Shown here: one piece after another, positions 47,037 through 57,219 of the stretch
Numbering within the stretch: position 1 is the first letter of the stretch
How the letters are laid out: each line of letters starts with the position of its first letter
Assembly (NCBI GenBank): GCA_013399855.1
Contig: VXAY01004333.1
Coordinates: forward strand, 186,001-250,000
DNA from: Oxyruncus cristatus
Taxonomy: Eukaryota > Chordata > Aves > Passeriformes > Cotingidae
Reading direction: 5' to 3'
DNA length: 64,000 nt
Made by a program: the position numbers and the translations under genes
The notes under the pieces: model-generated
What the model saw: only the letters and a program-made list of their open reading frames with translations
Database searches by the model: none
What the model was told of the DNA's origin: nothing

Positions 47037-49303
47037 TGAAAGAATATCATCCTGGTGGGCAGCAAAGACCTGGCTAGGAAATGTAATCATCAAGGATTCC
47101 TGCCAAATCTTAATTTGCTCCTCCTTTCATCCCATATATTGTGGGCACAGTTCTCACTTGAGCATACGCTACATTCCTAGCAGGATCATGAATGCACAGA
47201 GTGTCTCTGGTGAGAAGCTGGAGCTGTGGGAAGAAGCCAGTTTCTCCAAAGAAGGATATATGTGCTCTCTCCGTCTGCAGTGGGTAGGGCAAAAGGTCTG
47301 AGCAATGTCAAGGAGATACAGGTTAGACTTCATAAAGAAATTGCAAACAATTCTGCAAGCAGCAAAATGCTGGCATAGAGTCACCCGGAAAGATGGAGGA
47401 ATTGCTGGTCCTCAGAGCGTAAGGTAAGGCAGGGCTAACTCTTTCTGCATCATGGGAAATAAGTGGACTAGACAGATTCAAGGTTTCTTTTTCACATTCC
47501 CATCCCATTCACTCTGAATCCTTGTTTTCTACTTCTTTTTAACTAAGAATAGAAGTTAGAAGATACACGACAAATGGGGCAGGCACTGGTAGAAGCATAA
47601 AGAAGCCTTTGGAAGCTGAATGCGGTCCTAGAGAAAGGCATCACTTGGAAGCCCATGCCATGAAGCTGCTGTGAGGTGCTGTAGCAGTTTTGCAGCTCAG
47701 TTGGCATTCCAGTTGGCACCTGCAGTCTCACTTGAAGGATTAACTTTAGACTGAAATTAGCAGAATATGCACCCTGAATATGTGATTTTGACCTTTCCAG
47801 AAAATTACATCCTTCTGTGCATCAGCTGCCTTTCTGTAAAATGAGGGTAATGCAGAATTTTCAGTAGCATTGCTTAAGTAAGTTTGTTAATACTTCAAAG
47901 CACTTGGATGCTGTAGTGATGTGCAGTGAGGATGAGGGCACAAGGAAATTATGAATTTTGTCCCCACAGCAGGGACTGAAGAGTGCACCGTAAAGAAAGG
48001 CAAGGGCCACATGCTGGCTGACAAGAAAAACAAAATATTGGATGACTGCTGATTAAGTGGGAACTTTTCATTCATTTTGTGGAATGAAGCAGGAATGCCA
48101 AGAAAAAAGTAGTATATAGTATCTTATTGAAGACTGTATAATAACTCACTCTCCTTTTGCATAAGTAATTAAGTGTGTGATTTACCTTGTCCTTCTGTCA
48201 GAAATGCATTACTATGCTACAGACAAGTATCTACCTTAAACTAGGAAATACAAACAACCCAAACAGCAAAAAAATCAGCTCTGTAAATCTGATGTCTGTG
48301 CAATTTGCCAGCTGGTGGATCCCTCAGCCCAGAACACAGGGGAGCTGACAGCATTGGCAAGCTGACCTTCTCCAGGCAGATCAGTGTTAGAGATCTGGAG
48401 CTCATTTGCCAGCAGCTGGACAAATGTTGATGCATGACAGGGGAACAATGGGATTTGGGTAGCCTGCCTTCATCCCAGATCTGGGAGGTGTTACACTAAA
48501 GCAGGCATAGACTTTTTTTTGTTCCAGTCCTTGCCTTGTTTTCCCTGAAAGGTCCTTGGCACCTTCTGTGGCCACTGTCTTGGGCTGCCCAACTGTCTTG
48601 GGTCATCTTAGGCATAAAATTAAAAAAATAACAACTTCTGGTACCCCCATGCTACAGAAATAGCCCAACCATTGTGGGTTTTTTGTGAGAGGTGTTGGGC
48701 AACTTACATGCAGTTCTGCCTGCAGTACCCTGTCGCTGTGTTGTTACTTGCAGAAATGGCTTGAGGCTGTGAAGCAGAAACTGTAGGAAGATTTAATATC
48801 TCTTATTGTAACAACCGCTAGAGCTCTTACAAACATTAAGAGCTCAAGATGGACTTATGTGTCTGAGAGCTCATTTATTTTGATATCAGCTATGGCACTG
48901 AGGGCTTCTGTGTCACCATATAAAACTCTCTGGTCTTCAGCATGCCAAGCGGGAAATACAACACCATGCTGTGGTCCCACAGACTAGGAGTGAGCTTGGA
49001 AGAGTGTAAAGGGAGTATGTCTTGAGAAGTATGAGACTTGAAGGTGGAGGTCATCTCTAATACAATGACAATACCTGAAAGTCCCTCATCTCTCTCTATA
49101 GAAGATGAGGTTGGGCCACACCGTGTTTTACCTGCCCAGGGTCAAGTAGTGTGCACTGAAGGAAAGACTCCCAAGTTCTGAGCTTTGGGCATTCCTTCAG
49201 GCCCCAAGCACTGAGGGACAAGAAATGAGTTGTATCAACCCCTCTTCCTTCCTCCCACCCTCTCTCCTGGCTCATGCACCCCATTGTCTCTCTCCCTGCT
49301 CAG
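47037..49303. other. non-coding DNA, no recognised feature
   Basis: A good donor-like GTAAGG follows GCGTAAG at about 47424, but no matching acceptor and open frame were found upstream. No repeats were recognised. The 3' part from about 49200 is pyrimidine-rich. Confidence 0.45.
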
Positions 49304-49369
49304 AGACATGTCACAATAGCCAGCCCCCGAGGCAAAGCTACCCTGGTAGTCCCTGTTGCACTGTTTCAG
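49304..49369 (+). other. candidate internal exon, 66 nt, product unknown
   Basis: A very long pyrimidine-rich tract (about 49239-49300) ends in CAG at 49301-49303. The next 66 bases are open in phase 0 (RHVTIASPRGKATLVVPVAL then FQ) and end in TTTCAG before GTGATA at 49370. The acceptor is strong. The donor is weak, because position +5 is T rather than G. The peptide is unknown to me. Confidence 0.18.
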
Positions 49370-50640
49370 GTGATAAGCCAAACAACACTGGAAGAAAAAA
49401 CAGCATTTTCTTATCCCTGTGGACATTCTTGTCACAGAGGACTAGTGATGTCAAAGTACAGAATAGGTGACTACACCCTATTGAAAGTCAGAGAAGGGGA
49501 AAACTTGTATGTAGAAATTATGACAAAGAGCTCCATAAAAATATTGGGGACTTAACAAGGTTTGAGGATTTCCCTCCTCTACACCCTACCACAAAATGTA
49601 CTACACCAGGGATCTTTCCACATGGTATGGTGGTTTTTGCATCTGTCATTTGCTACCCTTTTCTTTGGATGTGGCAATCAGCAGGGAAAAAATACTGCTT
49701 TTCACTAGCCCTTCCTGTCAGAAAACATTAATCAGTCTCTGGCTCCCAGATTTCCTCTGAAGTGCAGGAACAAATGTAGAGCTTCTGTCAACCATCTAAG
49801 AATTGCTATGCAAGGTATAACTACCTGCTAGAAGAAGGGGCTATCAGCCTCTCCTACAAGATAACCCTGCTCTGGTGATTAAAATTCAGGAATAAAGTTG
49901 AGTCCCTTAACAGTGCTCCTGGGAACTGTACAACCTTCTGGGGAGAGCATGGAGTGCGTTGTTCTTCATTCCAGCAACTTGTCTCCAAACAATCCTAAAT
50001 TCTTATTTTTCAGGGCATAATCTGGGATGAAGTAAAATGCCAGGCATTGGCAAAGCGTGTGAGAAATGCTGTGATTTTCCAAATGGAATAGATTGTGCAA
50101 TGGACAGAGAGCAAGGTATAGGTTTCCACATGGATGCAGCTGGCATATATATATGACAAGAAAGTATGAAGGTGGGCTGCTGTCAGATTATACCTAGCCT
50201 TTTTTCCAACCTCTTAAAGAAAAACCTGAAAGAATGATGCAACCTCCAGTAAAACATCTCATTCCTTCTTGCTGTCCTTCTTAGGCAAATGATGCAACAC
50301 CTGAGGCTGTTGACACATTGAACTGACCTCACAGCTGACTAATGAGAAGGTAGTCAATAAAAGGTGAGACTATGCCTGTAACTTGATTCAATGGATTTAA
50401 TTCTTTTGTACAGCTTCTTATGATCAAATATTATTATATCAGCAGAAAGGAAGACCAAAAGAGATTACATTCCCCTGGGACTCCCTAATTTTAGATTAGA
50501 GAGTGAGTTAGTCAGATAAAAGATGTTTAAAATGAATAGGATCATCTTTCATGCATGCTTGGGAATTCCTTGCTTCAATCACAAAAAAATCACTAATAGA
50601 GCAAAGCAAGAGCTGAAATTCTCAGTCAATTTCTGCCCTC
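49370..50640. other. non-coding DNA, no recognised feature
   Basis: No open frame above about 60 codons and no known repeats. A short TA run lies near 50146-50156. Confidence 0.5.
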
Positions 50641-50646
50641 ACTTAC

Positions 50647-50708
50647 CGGGCTGCAGACACGTCAGTCGGCTGTGAGATCAGCTCAGCGTGCCTGGTGCCC
50701 TGGCTCAG
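50647..50708 (-). other. candidate internal exon, 62 nt, product unknown
   Basis: On the minus strand a CTTGGCTGCAG acceptor-like site is followed by an open stretch (LSQGTRHAELISQPTDVSAA). It ends in CCCG before a strong GTAAGTG donor (RC of 50640-50646). Several CpGs lie in and around it (ACACGTC, GTCGG, CAGCGTG, CACGCC), more than in the flanks. The donor lacks the usual AG before the cut and the pyrimidine tract is short. A CpG-retaining regulatory segment is an equally good reading. Confidence 0.15.
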
Positions 50709-52874
50709 CTGCAGCCAAGGACACTAGGTCACGCCTGAAGGATCTTTATGGATGTTGTTGATGCTTGCACTGCAGAGCACCCTGCCCAATTAGAGATGGA
50801 AAAATCCATATTTTAAATATTTTTTAACTGAACGCATTGCATCCAGTGGTAGAGACACTGTAATTACAACAATTTGTCACTGTCTGCAGTGTTGCTTCTC
50901 TAAAAAATAAACAATGATCCTACAGTCTTTCAGTATGTGACTTTATTCAGCTTTTTCCTGATTATAGCTATCATCCTTGGTAGGTATTCAGTAAACAGTC
51001 CCTCTTTCATTGTGAAGCTCGAAATAATAATATTTGGAATATAATATAATGAATTCAAGATGTCTTATTAAATCTATTGGAACTCTTATTTTAGTTCCAC
51101 CAAGGATATTAATGAGACTTTTGAGGGAACATGGATTTCTTTGACATTGTACTCCAAGACTTACTGGTCAACAATGATAAAATCTGACCTGACTTGTCTA
51201 TCTGGAATTTTAAGTAAAAAGCTGCTGGTAAAAAGCAGCATTGACAGCTAATTGACTGAACAGTTTTCTCCCCAGTGGAGATTATAAAGACAAAATAAAA
51301 GAGATCAGGGCCTGATGTTTTCTAATGGAGACAGCTGATACAAATACTACTTTTTTATTAACAGTGTGCCATTTTCAGAGGGGAGGTAGGAGGCGAGCTC
51401 AGCAGGCCCATGTGAGAAGTGACCCATGCAGAGCAGCTCTGCAGTGTGATATTAGGCCTCCTGCAGAACAGCCTTAGGGGTGGATTATTGCTCCTCTGGG
51501 AACAAAACTCCAAGTCTGTCAGCAAGGCAGGGCAAAGCCAACATCTGCTTGTGGCGTTACCAAGGCAGCTTAAAGCACAATTGGCCATCTGTGTCTGTGG
51601 AACTACTGGTGAACAAGGAGTGAGTCCTAAAACACCAGCACACGTTCAGAAGCAAAAATCCCATAAATCAAATAATATTCAGTCTCTCTTAAGTTAGCAT
51701 AATTATTTGTAACTTTTTTCTTACTAGCCACAAAAATTATTCTCTCTCTGAATTCTGCTGTGTTCACTGGCACCTGGGGCACAAAAGTCCTTGCTCTTTG
51801 TGAAGTGCTTGTCCTCTCTCCTTGTTTTGCACCTTTTAGAGCCAATAGAATTTTTATACCTTGAATCATTCATAATTTATTATACTTTCATCTCCTATTT
51901 CTAGCTCCTCCTTAGAACAAGAAACTCTGTAGACTTAATCACATTAACTTGAGCCTTTCTAGGTCTTTGATTACCCCTGTTTCTCCTTTTTGAAAAACAG
52001 CCAGGTTTTCAGGATAAGCAACACTGAGCATGCTGTTGCAAGAGGCCAGCCCATTCATCCATCCATTCATTCATCTTATGATAATATGACATTTTTTGAT
52101 GATGATCTTCATCTCATTCCTTACAAATTCATCTTGTTTCCTCATTTCCTTTTGAAGTTGGAGATTGAGCATAAAACTTCATTGAACTGTGTAGATTTGA
52201 AAAATATATCTATTTTCTCTAATTTATTTATAAGGTAAGGACTAAAAAAAGAAATCTGGGGAGAGGAAAAAACCAGAATTTACTTCTCCCCTTCCCACAT
52301 GCCAGTTTTTATTGTTCCATGCAAAGTTCATGCACTCGACTTACAGATGTGCAGCCTTGATCTAAGTACAGTATATGCTTGAGGTAATTAGGAGCAAAAG
52401 CAGATCACTGGAAGACCTGCAGGTTTTTATTTGAAATAAAATCTGTACCAACTTAAAAGACTAAGATAGACAGAAATACCAATCTTATTTGCTCTTCTCA
52501 TAACATTTTTTCTACAGACTTTTATTTCTGTAACTCTGCAATACTGCAACAAAAAAGGAAATCAGAGTTTAAGTCAAACTATAGCCAAACATACAACAAA
52601 AGATGCAAAATCTTGAAAATATTTAACATCATAGCATTATTAACCTTTAGTGTCATTTAAGATCTAGTGGATAATTATAGTTCCAGGCTTTTACATATAT
52701 ACCGATACATTTGGATATCAGGACTTGTGATTATAACTCAGTGTTGATACAAATACTTACAGTATATTAACCATCCCCTGGATGTTGTTCTGTAGTGTCA
52801 GCAAGTTTAATGTTTACTAACGACAGGATGAAACAGGAATGTGAAAGCACCACCGATTCTTGGTAGCTTCCCAG
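50709..52874. other. non-coding DNA, no recognised gene
   Basis: AT-rich. The piece 50785-50930 has AT-rich words (CAATTAGAG, GTAATTACAAC, AATAAACAATG) of conserved-element type. A short run of CATC/CATT units lies at 52051-52076. No transposons were recognised. Confidence 0.45.
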
Positions 52875-52952
52875 TTTACCGTGCAGCACTCATGGGCTAA
52901 AATGCACCTGAAAACGGAGAAAGGCTCATGCAGTATTCAGGATCCAGTGCAG
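52875..52952 (+). other. candidate internal exon, 78 nt, product unknown
   Basis: AGCTTCCCAG at 52865-52874 precedes 78 bases open in phase 0 (FTVQHSWAKMHLKTEKG then SCSIQDPVQ). They end in GTGCAG before GTGAGA at 52953, a good donor. The pyrimidine tract is moderate. Both ends are in phase 0, as in the candidate at 49304-49369. No protein family was recognised. Confidence 0.2.
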
Positions 52953-54532
52953 GTGAGAAATCAGATGCATGAAAAACTTGGTAGCCTGCCCGAGTATTCC
53001 GCAGTGGTGCTTGGTTCGCAAGATGTAGGATTTAATAAGGCAAGTGAAAGGAAGGGGTGATTGAGAACCTCACCTAAACCAGATTAGAATGCCGAGCTCA
53101 TACTGCTCTGCAGACTGGCACAAAGCAGAGCATTGACCAGAGCCAGTAGAAACACTTGTTTCGTAGTGGTTGCCAGGTAGCGTAAGCCTTGTGAAGGGTT
53201 TATTATCCAAAAAACAAAAGAGAAGGGTTAGTTTTCACTGACATAGAAAGATTACATTGCTGAGGTTCATCTCTGCACAACAATTTTCTTCCTGTTGTTG
53301 CTTATTTTCTGTCTTCTTCCGAATACAAATAGAGCATATTAGAAGTGGGAGAGGAAAAGCAAAGCTTAGCCTTAAAAAGAGTGGAAACTTGATTGCAGAC
53401 TGATTTTAAGATATTTTGGAGCTTTTCTAGCACCAGCAGATTGTAAGTTTGAGCTACTTCCTTGCCCCAAAACTTCATTTGAGATTGAAATCAGTGAAGC
53501 TGTGAAGCAGTCTCTTATCTATGGAGAAATACGCACCCCAGAGTAATTGCTTTAATGAAATAATGGCTAGCATGTGATCTCCCAGCTCAAAGTCCTGGTT
53601 TCCCGGGATAAGGGACATGGTCAGCACCTGTATGTGTTTGGCAAAAGCAGGATACACGTTTGTGTCGCTGGTGCCAGTAGTGTTTACAAGGAAATGAGCA
53701 GGTTCATCAGTGAGTGGAACTGATCAAAGGAGGTTCCCCTGCTTTTTTATCAACTCCTTGCATAACCTCTTTGTCTGCCTACCTCCACTAAGAATCACAG
53801 TTATGGTTGTGGTGATTTATTTGAGCTGCCTGCTCTTAAAATGCAGCCTCTAGCGCTCGGCTATTTTCACCTACATATAGCTAAAAGTAAATGTTGGAGG
53901 TGGTAGGGATGGGTAGGGTATTTAAACCTTAAAAAAGGCTGGAAAAGTCCAATACTTTTTCAGCCTTGTCTCCTAGAAGAACCAATATCCCAAATTGATA
54001 GCTTTTATACAAACCACTTGCGTTATTGTGACTGTCTCTGCTGAAGTTACCAAACACAGCTGGTACTCCTGCACTTCAGAAATGCTCACTTTAGAGCATG
54101 ACAGTGTGTTGGGTGAGATGGGATCCGAGTGTTGTAGGAAGCAGCTGGAATGGAGAAATTAGTGCCATATCTGGTCTAGGAATGTAAACAAGAAGGTTAT
54201 AGCAGGAGAAACAATGAGCAAGCTGAGTCACTATGATGCAAACCAGTAATAAAAAAATACATTACTGCATTCCTCCACTAGTTGCCTTTACTTTTAGTCT
54301 CCTATCCCTCTTTTGTAGTACTGAAGAGTTTCCCATAAAGAATTATTTTTACTGCTGTTATCACAGTTGCTAACAGGGGAGAGTTTAACTTTCAAAATAA
54401 TTGTCACTTCCTGCAGTGTGTTCATTGTCCCATAATGAGTAGCATCCCAGCCTGGCCATAGACTCCCATGTAAGCTTCCTGCTTCCAGCAGGATTATACA
54501 CCGCCTGTTGCTTCCTCCTTCTATCTCTCAGG
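52953..54532. other. non-coding DNA, no recognised feature
   Basis: Short frames only and no known repeats. A few isolated CpGs lie near 53000-53190. Confidence 0.5.
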
Positions 54533-54822
54533 AGCAAGTCACAGCCCCTGAATGGCCAAAAGTGGCCCATGTTGAAATTCATCCTTCTGAATGGATTATA
54601 CTTATCCTTAAAATGGTCGAAGGGCTTTCATATTCAAAGCCCTCAAAACAGCAAGCCCATTTTGACCATAAGGCTGTGAGGCCAAGGCTGCCTCTTGATG
54701 TCGTCAGACGGCACCCAGAGCTGTATGAGCAGACCTTTCTGAGGGTTTTCATTTGGTATTGTGAGTTATTCCTGGGTGGAGAAAGGCTTTTTGAAGGACA
54801 AAACAACTTGGAATTGCTATGA
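54533..54822 (+). other. candidate terminal exon or structured element, product unknown
   Basis: A strong acceptor (CTTCCTCCTTCTATCTCTCAG, 54512-54532) precedes a frame open in phase 0 for about 96 codons to TGA at 54820-54822. It begins EQVTAPEWPKVAHVEIHPSE and includes LPLDVVRRHPELYEQTFL. The peptide is not recognised. Part of the same DNA (54613-54669) forms a nested hairpin, which suggests that a non-coding role may explain its structure better. No polyadenylation signal follows closely. Confidence 0.18.
54613..54669. repeat. nested inverted repeat (two stems)
   Basis: The inner stem AGGGCTTT (54621-54628) pairs with AAAGCCCT (54636-54643) across a 7-nt loop. The outer stem ATGGTC (54613-54618) pairs with GACCAT (54664-54669). 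The outer pairing is asymmetric, with about 20 unpaired bases on the right side. Confidence 0.6.
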
Positions 54823-56380
54823 TTTTTATTTTTTTTTTAGCATGCTAAGAATATGTCCTATGCAGGCTGCTTTTCACATTGTGTTTTCTTCCTCTCCTTT
54901 GGGACAAACACTGCTTTTCTTTATCAAAAGGAAGGATGTAGTTGCTTACAGGCCTCAGGGAGAGGGAGTTTGCCTCTGCTGTCTTTGTTGTATTCATTTG
55001 TGGGTTTTGTAGCCTGGTTTCTTAAGATAAGCAAGGCCTGTACAGTCAAGTTGTCTGTCTTCTTACAAATTATTCTGGAATTTATTGGCTAATTTCATTC
55101 TAGCTGGATAGATATCCATGAGATATTAATGTTACTATATTTCTGTAAGTTTTCAGAAATAGATGGTAGTTCAGCAGGAAAGACTGAGTTAACATCCTTA
55201 CTAAGGGACAAGCTACTGAACTGATCCACGTGGAAAAAAATAGGTGCCTGTACTTCTTCTGTCTGTGGAGATACTATAGAAAACTAGCTTACCTTCAATA
55301 CTGTATTGTCAAGATGTGACTATACTAAATTATATATGTAAGTGGAGCATACAGGGTATGCTTTGGAGACAAGGTGGTGATGTGGGCACTTCAGTGGGCA
55401 AGAGAAAACACAGCACATTCGTGCGTGTGACGGCCAACAACACTTCTTGGCTATAGGAAACCTGCTGAGGAATTTGGGGAATGACTACTTTCTAATCTTA
55501 ATGAAGAGCTTTGGGGAGGACTCACCAGCTTTCTGTCTTAGTTTTCATACTTGAAAGAGAGATGCTCTGAGCTCTGGTGAGGGTGATGCAAGTGCAGCAC
55601 CTATGGTATGCTCAGACTACTCATGTCCTTATATTAATCAAGAGCAATGGCATGAAGGGCAAAGGTATCAGTTGCAGAAAAGGATAGTGGGTCAAAATCA
55701 CTTTTGTCATCTCCTATAAATCTCACAGTTCTACCTCTAGGACTAAAACCTAAAATTGCCCAGTGTGCAACTTCTGTGTATAACAGCACAAATCTTAAAT
55801 TGCTGGCACTGCATTACTCTGCACTTGAAAACCCACTGGCTGTATTTTTAACTACACTTAGGTTGCATGCTGTCAAGGGAAGTTAGAAATTCTATCTCTT
55901 TGAATTCAATTATATTGATGATCCTTTAAATATCAGTGAGGCTCTTGCTCTGTGGTATAGTGGCTTCTGATTTTTTGTGACTTTTCAGTACATACAGATG
56001 AGGAAGCTCCTGTGAGTTTGTCTATCGTGGATTTATCAGCAGTCATTACAGAATTATTTCTCTAATATTATTGCTCTAATTTGTGGCAGTTTATCTAAGA
56101 TAGCTGGAATTTTTTTTAAATTATTTTTCTTAAGAAAAAAAAGTCATTCTGGTAGAATAATCCACCAGATGTCTGTAAGTAACAGTTATGATAAAGCTAT
56201 TTGTGGGCTGAGAGCAAGTTCTCCACTGAGACATGAGAAAAGCAGGGGACCACCTGCCACTATCTGTGTGAATGGCAGGTCCCAGCTGTGTGTGACTGGG
56301 GAGGGAAGGGAAAGGCGACCTCGGAGGATGCACCTGGCTGAGGCAAAATATCATACTGATGCAATTAATAAAAGAACAGG
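54823..56380. other. non-coding DNA, no recognised feature
   Basis: A T-rich tract with interruptions (54824-54839) and AT-rich sequence follow. Frames stay below 85 codons and no known repeat was seen before the LTR. Confidence 0.5.
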
Positions 56381-56385
56381 CATAC
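56381..56385. repeat. LTR target-site duplication, left copy
   Basis: CATAC lies directly before the LTR. It matches CGTAC after the element at four of five bases, and the mismatch is the expected product of methyl-CpG decay. Confidence 0.75.
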
Positions 56386-56727
56386 TGTTAGACACCAGTT
56401 CAGTTATCACGGGGTCAGAACCACCTTGTGGGGAGTGTGGGTGTGTGTGCGTGTGTGGAGCGGGAAGGGATGGGTCAAACCTCAGGGGTGGGGTGGCGGC
56501 GTGTCCCTCATGGCAGGACCCCGGAGCCCCCATGGGGAAGCCCCGGAGTAGCTTTCAGTCACAAACAGCCTGGGAAAACTGTAACACCCCACACCCCCTG
56601 GAGCCCCTAAGCCAGCCTCAGATTGGCAGGGACAGTGAGGCACTGCCCCTGACCCTGCCCTAGACCCCAGAGCGGTTGGTGGGTCAGAGAACCCACCTGG
56701 GGGGGTTGGCCATAGGGACCAGAGCAG

Positions 56728-56734
56728 ATAAAAC
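56728..56734 (+). promoter_or_regulatory. LTR TATA box
   Basis: GATAAAA lies about 340 bases upstream of the LTR polyadenylation signal, which is the expected position of the U3 promoter. Transcription would start near 56758. Confidence 0.5.
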
Positions 56735-56910
56735 CGTAGGCACGTGTTTGCCTCGAACCATGGCCCTACCATGTGGACGTGTGAGAGCCGGTCTTCCACA
56801 GGTCTTAGGGACAGCTATCTCTCCCTCTTTCTCTGTCTCTCTTTTCGCTCCCTCTGCTTCTCTTTCTTTGCTCCTTTCTCGATGCTTAGGGTGTCCTGGA
56901 GGTGGAAGGA

Positions 56911-56970
56911 TTGGATCTTGACTTCAGTGTTGTGGAATTGGTTGGATCTTGACTTAAGTGTTGTGGATTG
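56911..56970. repeat. 31-bp tandem duplication inside the LTR
   Basis: TTGGATCTTGACTTCAGTGT followed by TGTGGAATTGG is repeated directly as TTGGATCTTGACTTAAGTGT and TGTGGATTG. There is one substitution (C to A) and a short indel near the end. It may be a subfamily feature of this LTR. Confidence 0.9.
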
Positions 56971-57071
56971 ATAGTATATGCTGAGTCAGTATCGTGGGGG
57001 AACATTTTTGTCTAGATTGTGGGGTGTCCTTTTGAATTTTGGCCAAGTCCCCTTCTTTGCTCCCCGAAATT

Positions 57072-57077
57072 AATAAA
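57072..57077 (+). terminator. LTR polyadenylation signal
   Basis: AATAAA lies about 140 bases before the LTR 3' end, where the R/U5 boundary is expected. Confidence 0.7.
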
Positions 57078-57214
57078 GAAATCCCTTGGGAGCAAGTCCA
57101 TGGCTTATTCTCCTGATGCTATTTCGAGGTATTAAAGACCCCTATATCTATATATTGAAGTAAAACTCCTGGTCAAGCCCTTGAGCCGGCAGCTCCAGGG
57201 GCTGGAGCCTTACA

Positions 57215-57219
57215 CGTAC
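57215..57219. repeat. LTR target-site duplication, right copy
   Basis: CGTAC follows the terminal CA of the LTR. It appears to be the ancestral form of the left copy CATAC. Confidence 0.75.

Larger units (their letters stand above)
56386..57214 (+). mobile_element. solo LTR of an endogenous retrovirus (ERVL-like), with target-site duplication
   Basis: The element runs from TGTTAGACACCAG to GAGCCTTACA. It therefore starts TG and ends CA, with near-inverted termini (TGTTAG against CTTACA). It is flanked by CATAC (56381-56385) and CGTAC (57215-57219), a 5-bp target-site duplication whose single difference is a CpG-to-CpA change. Inside, GATAAAA at 56728-56734 can act as TATA box, a pyrimidine-rich tract covers 56815-56880, and AATAAA at 57072-57077 is the polyadenylation signal. 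The order fits U3-R-U5 on the plus strand over 829 bases. No internal gag, pol or env sequence follows, so it is a solo LTR left by recombination between two LTRs. The 5-bp duplication fits ERVL-type elements; the exact family is not assigned. Confidence 0.85.

Noticed and set aside
56169..56663. 164-codon plus-strand frame
   Set aside because: Most of it lies inside the LTR U3 region and its translation is low-complexity; it is not a gene.
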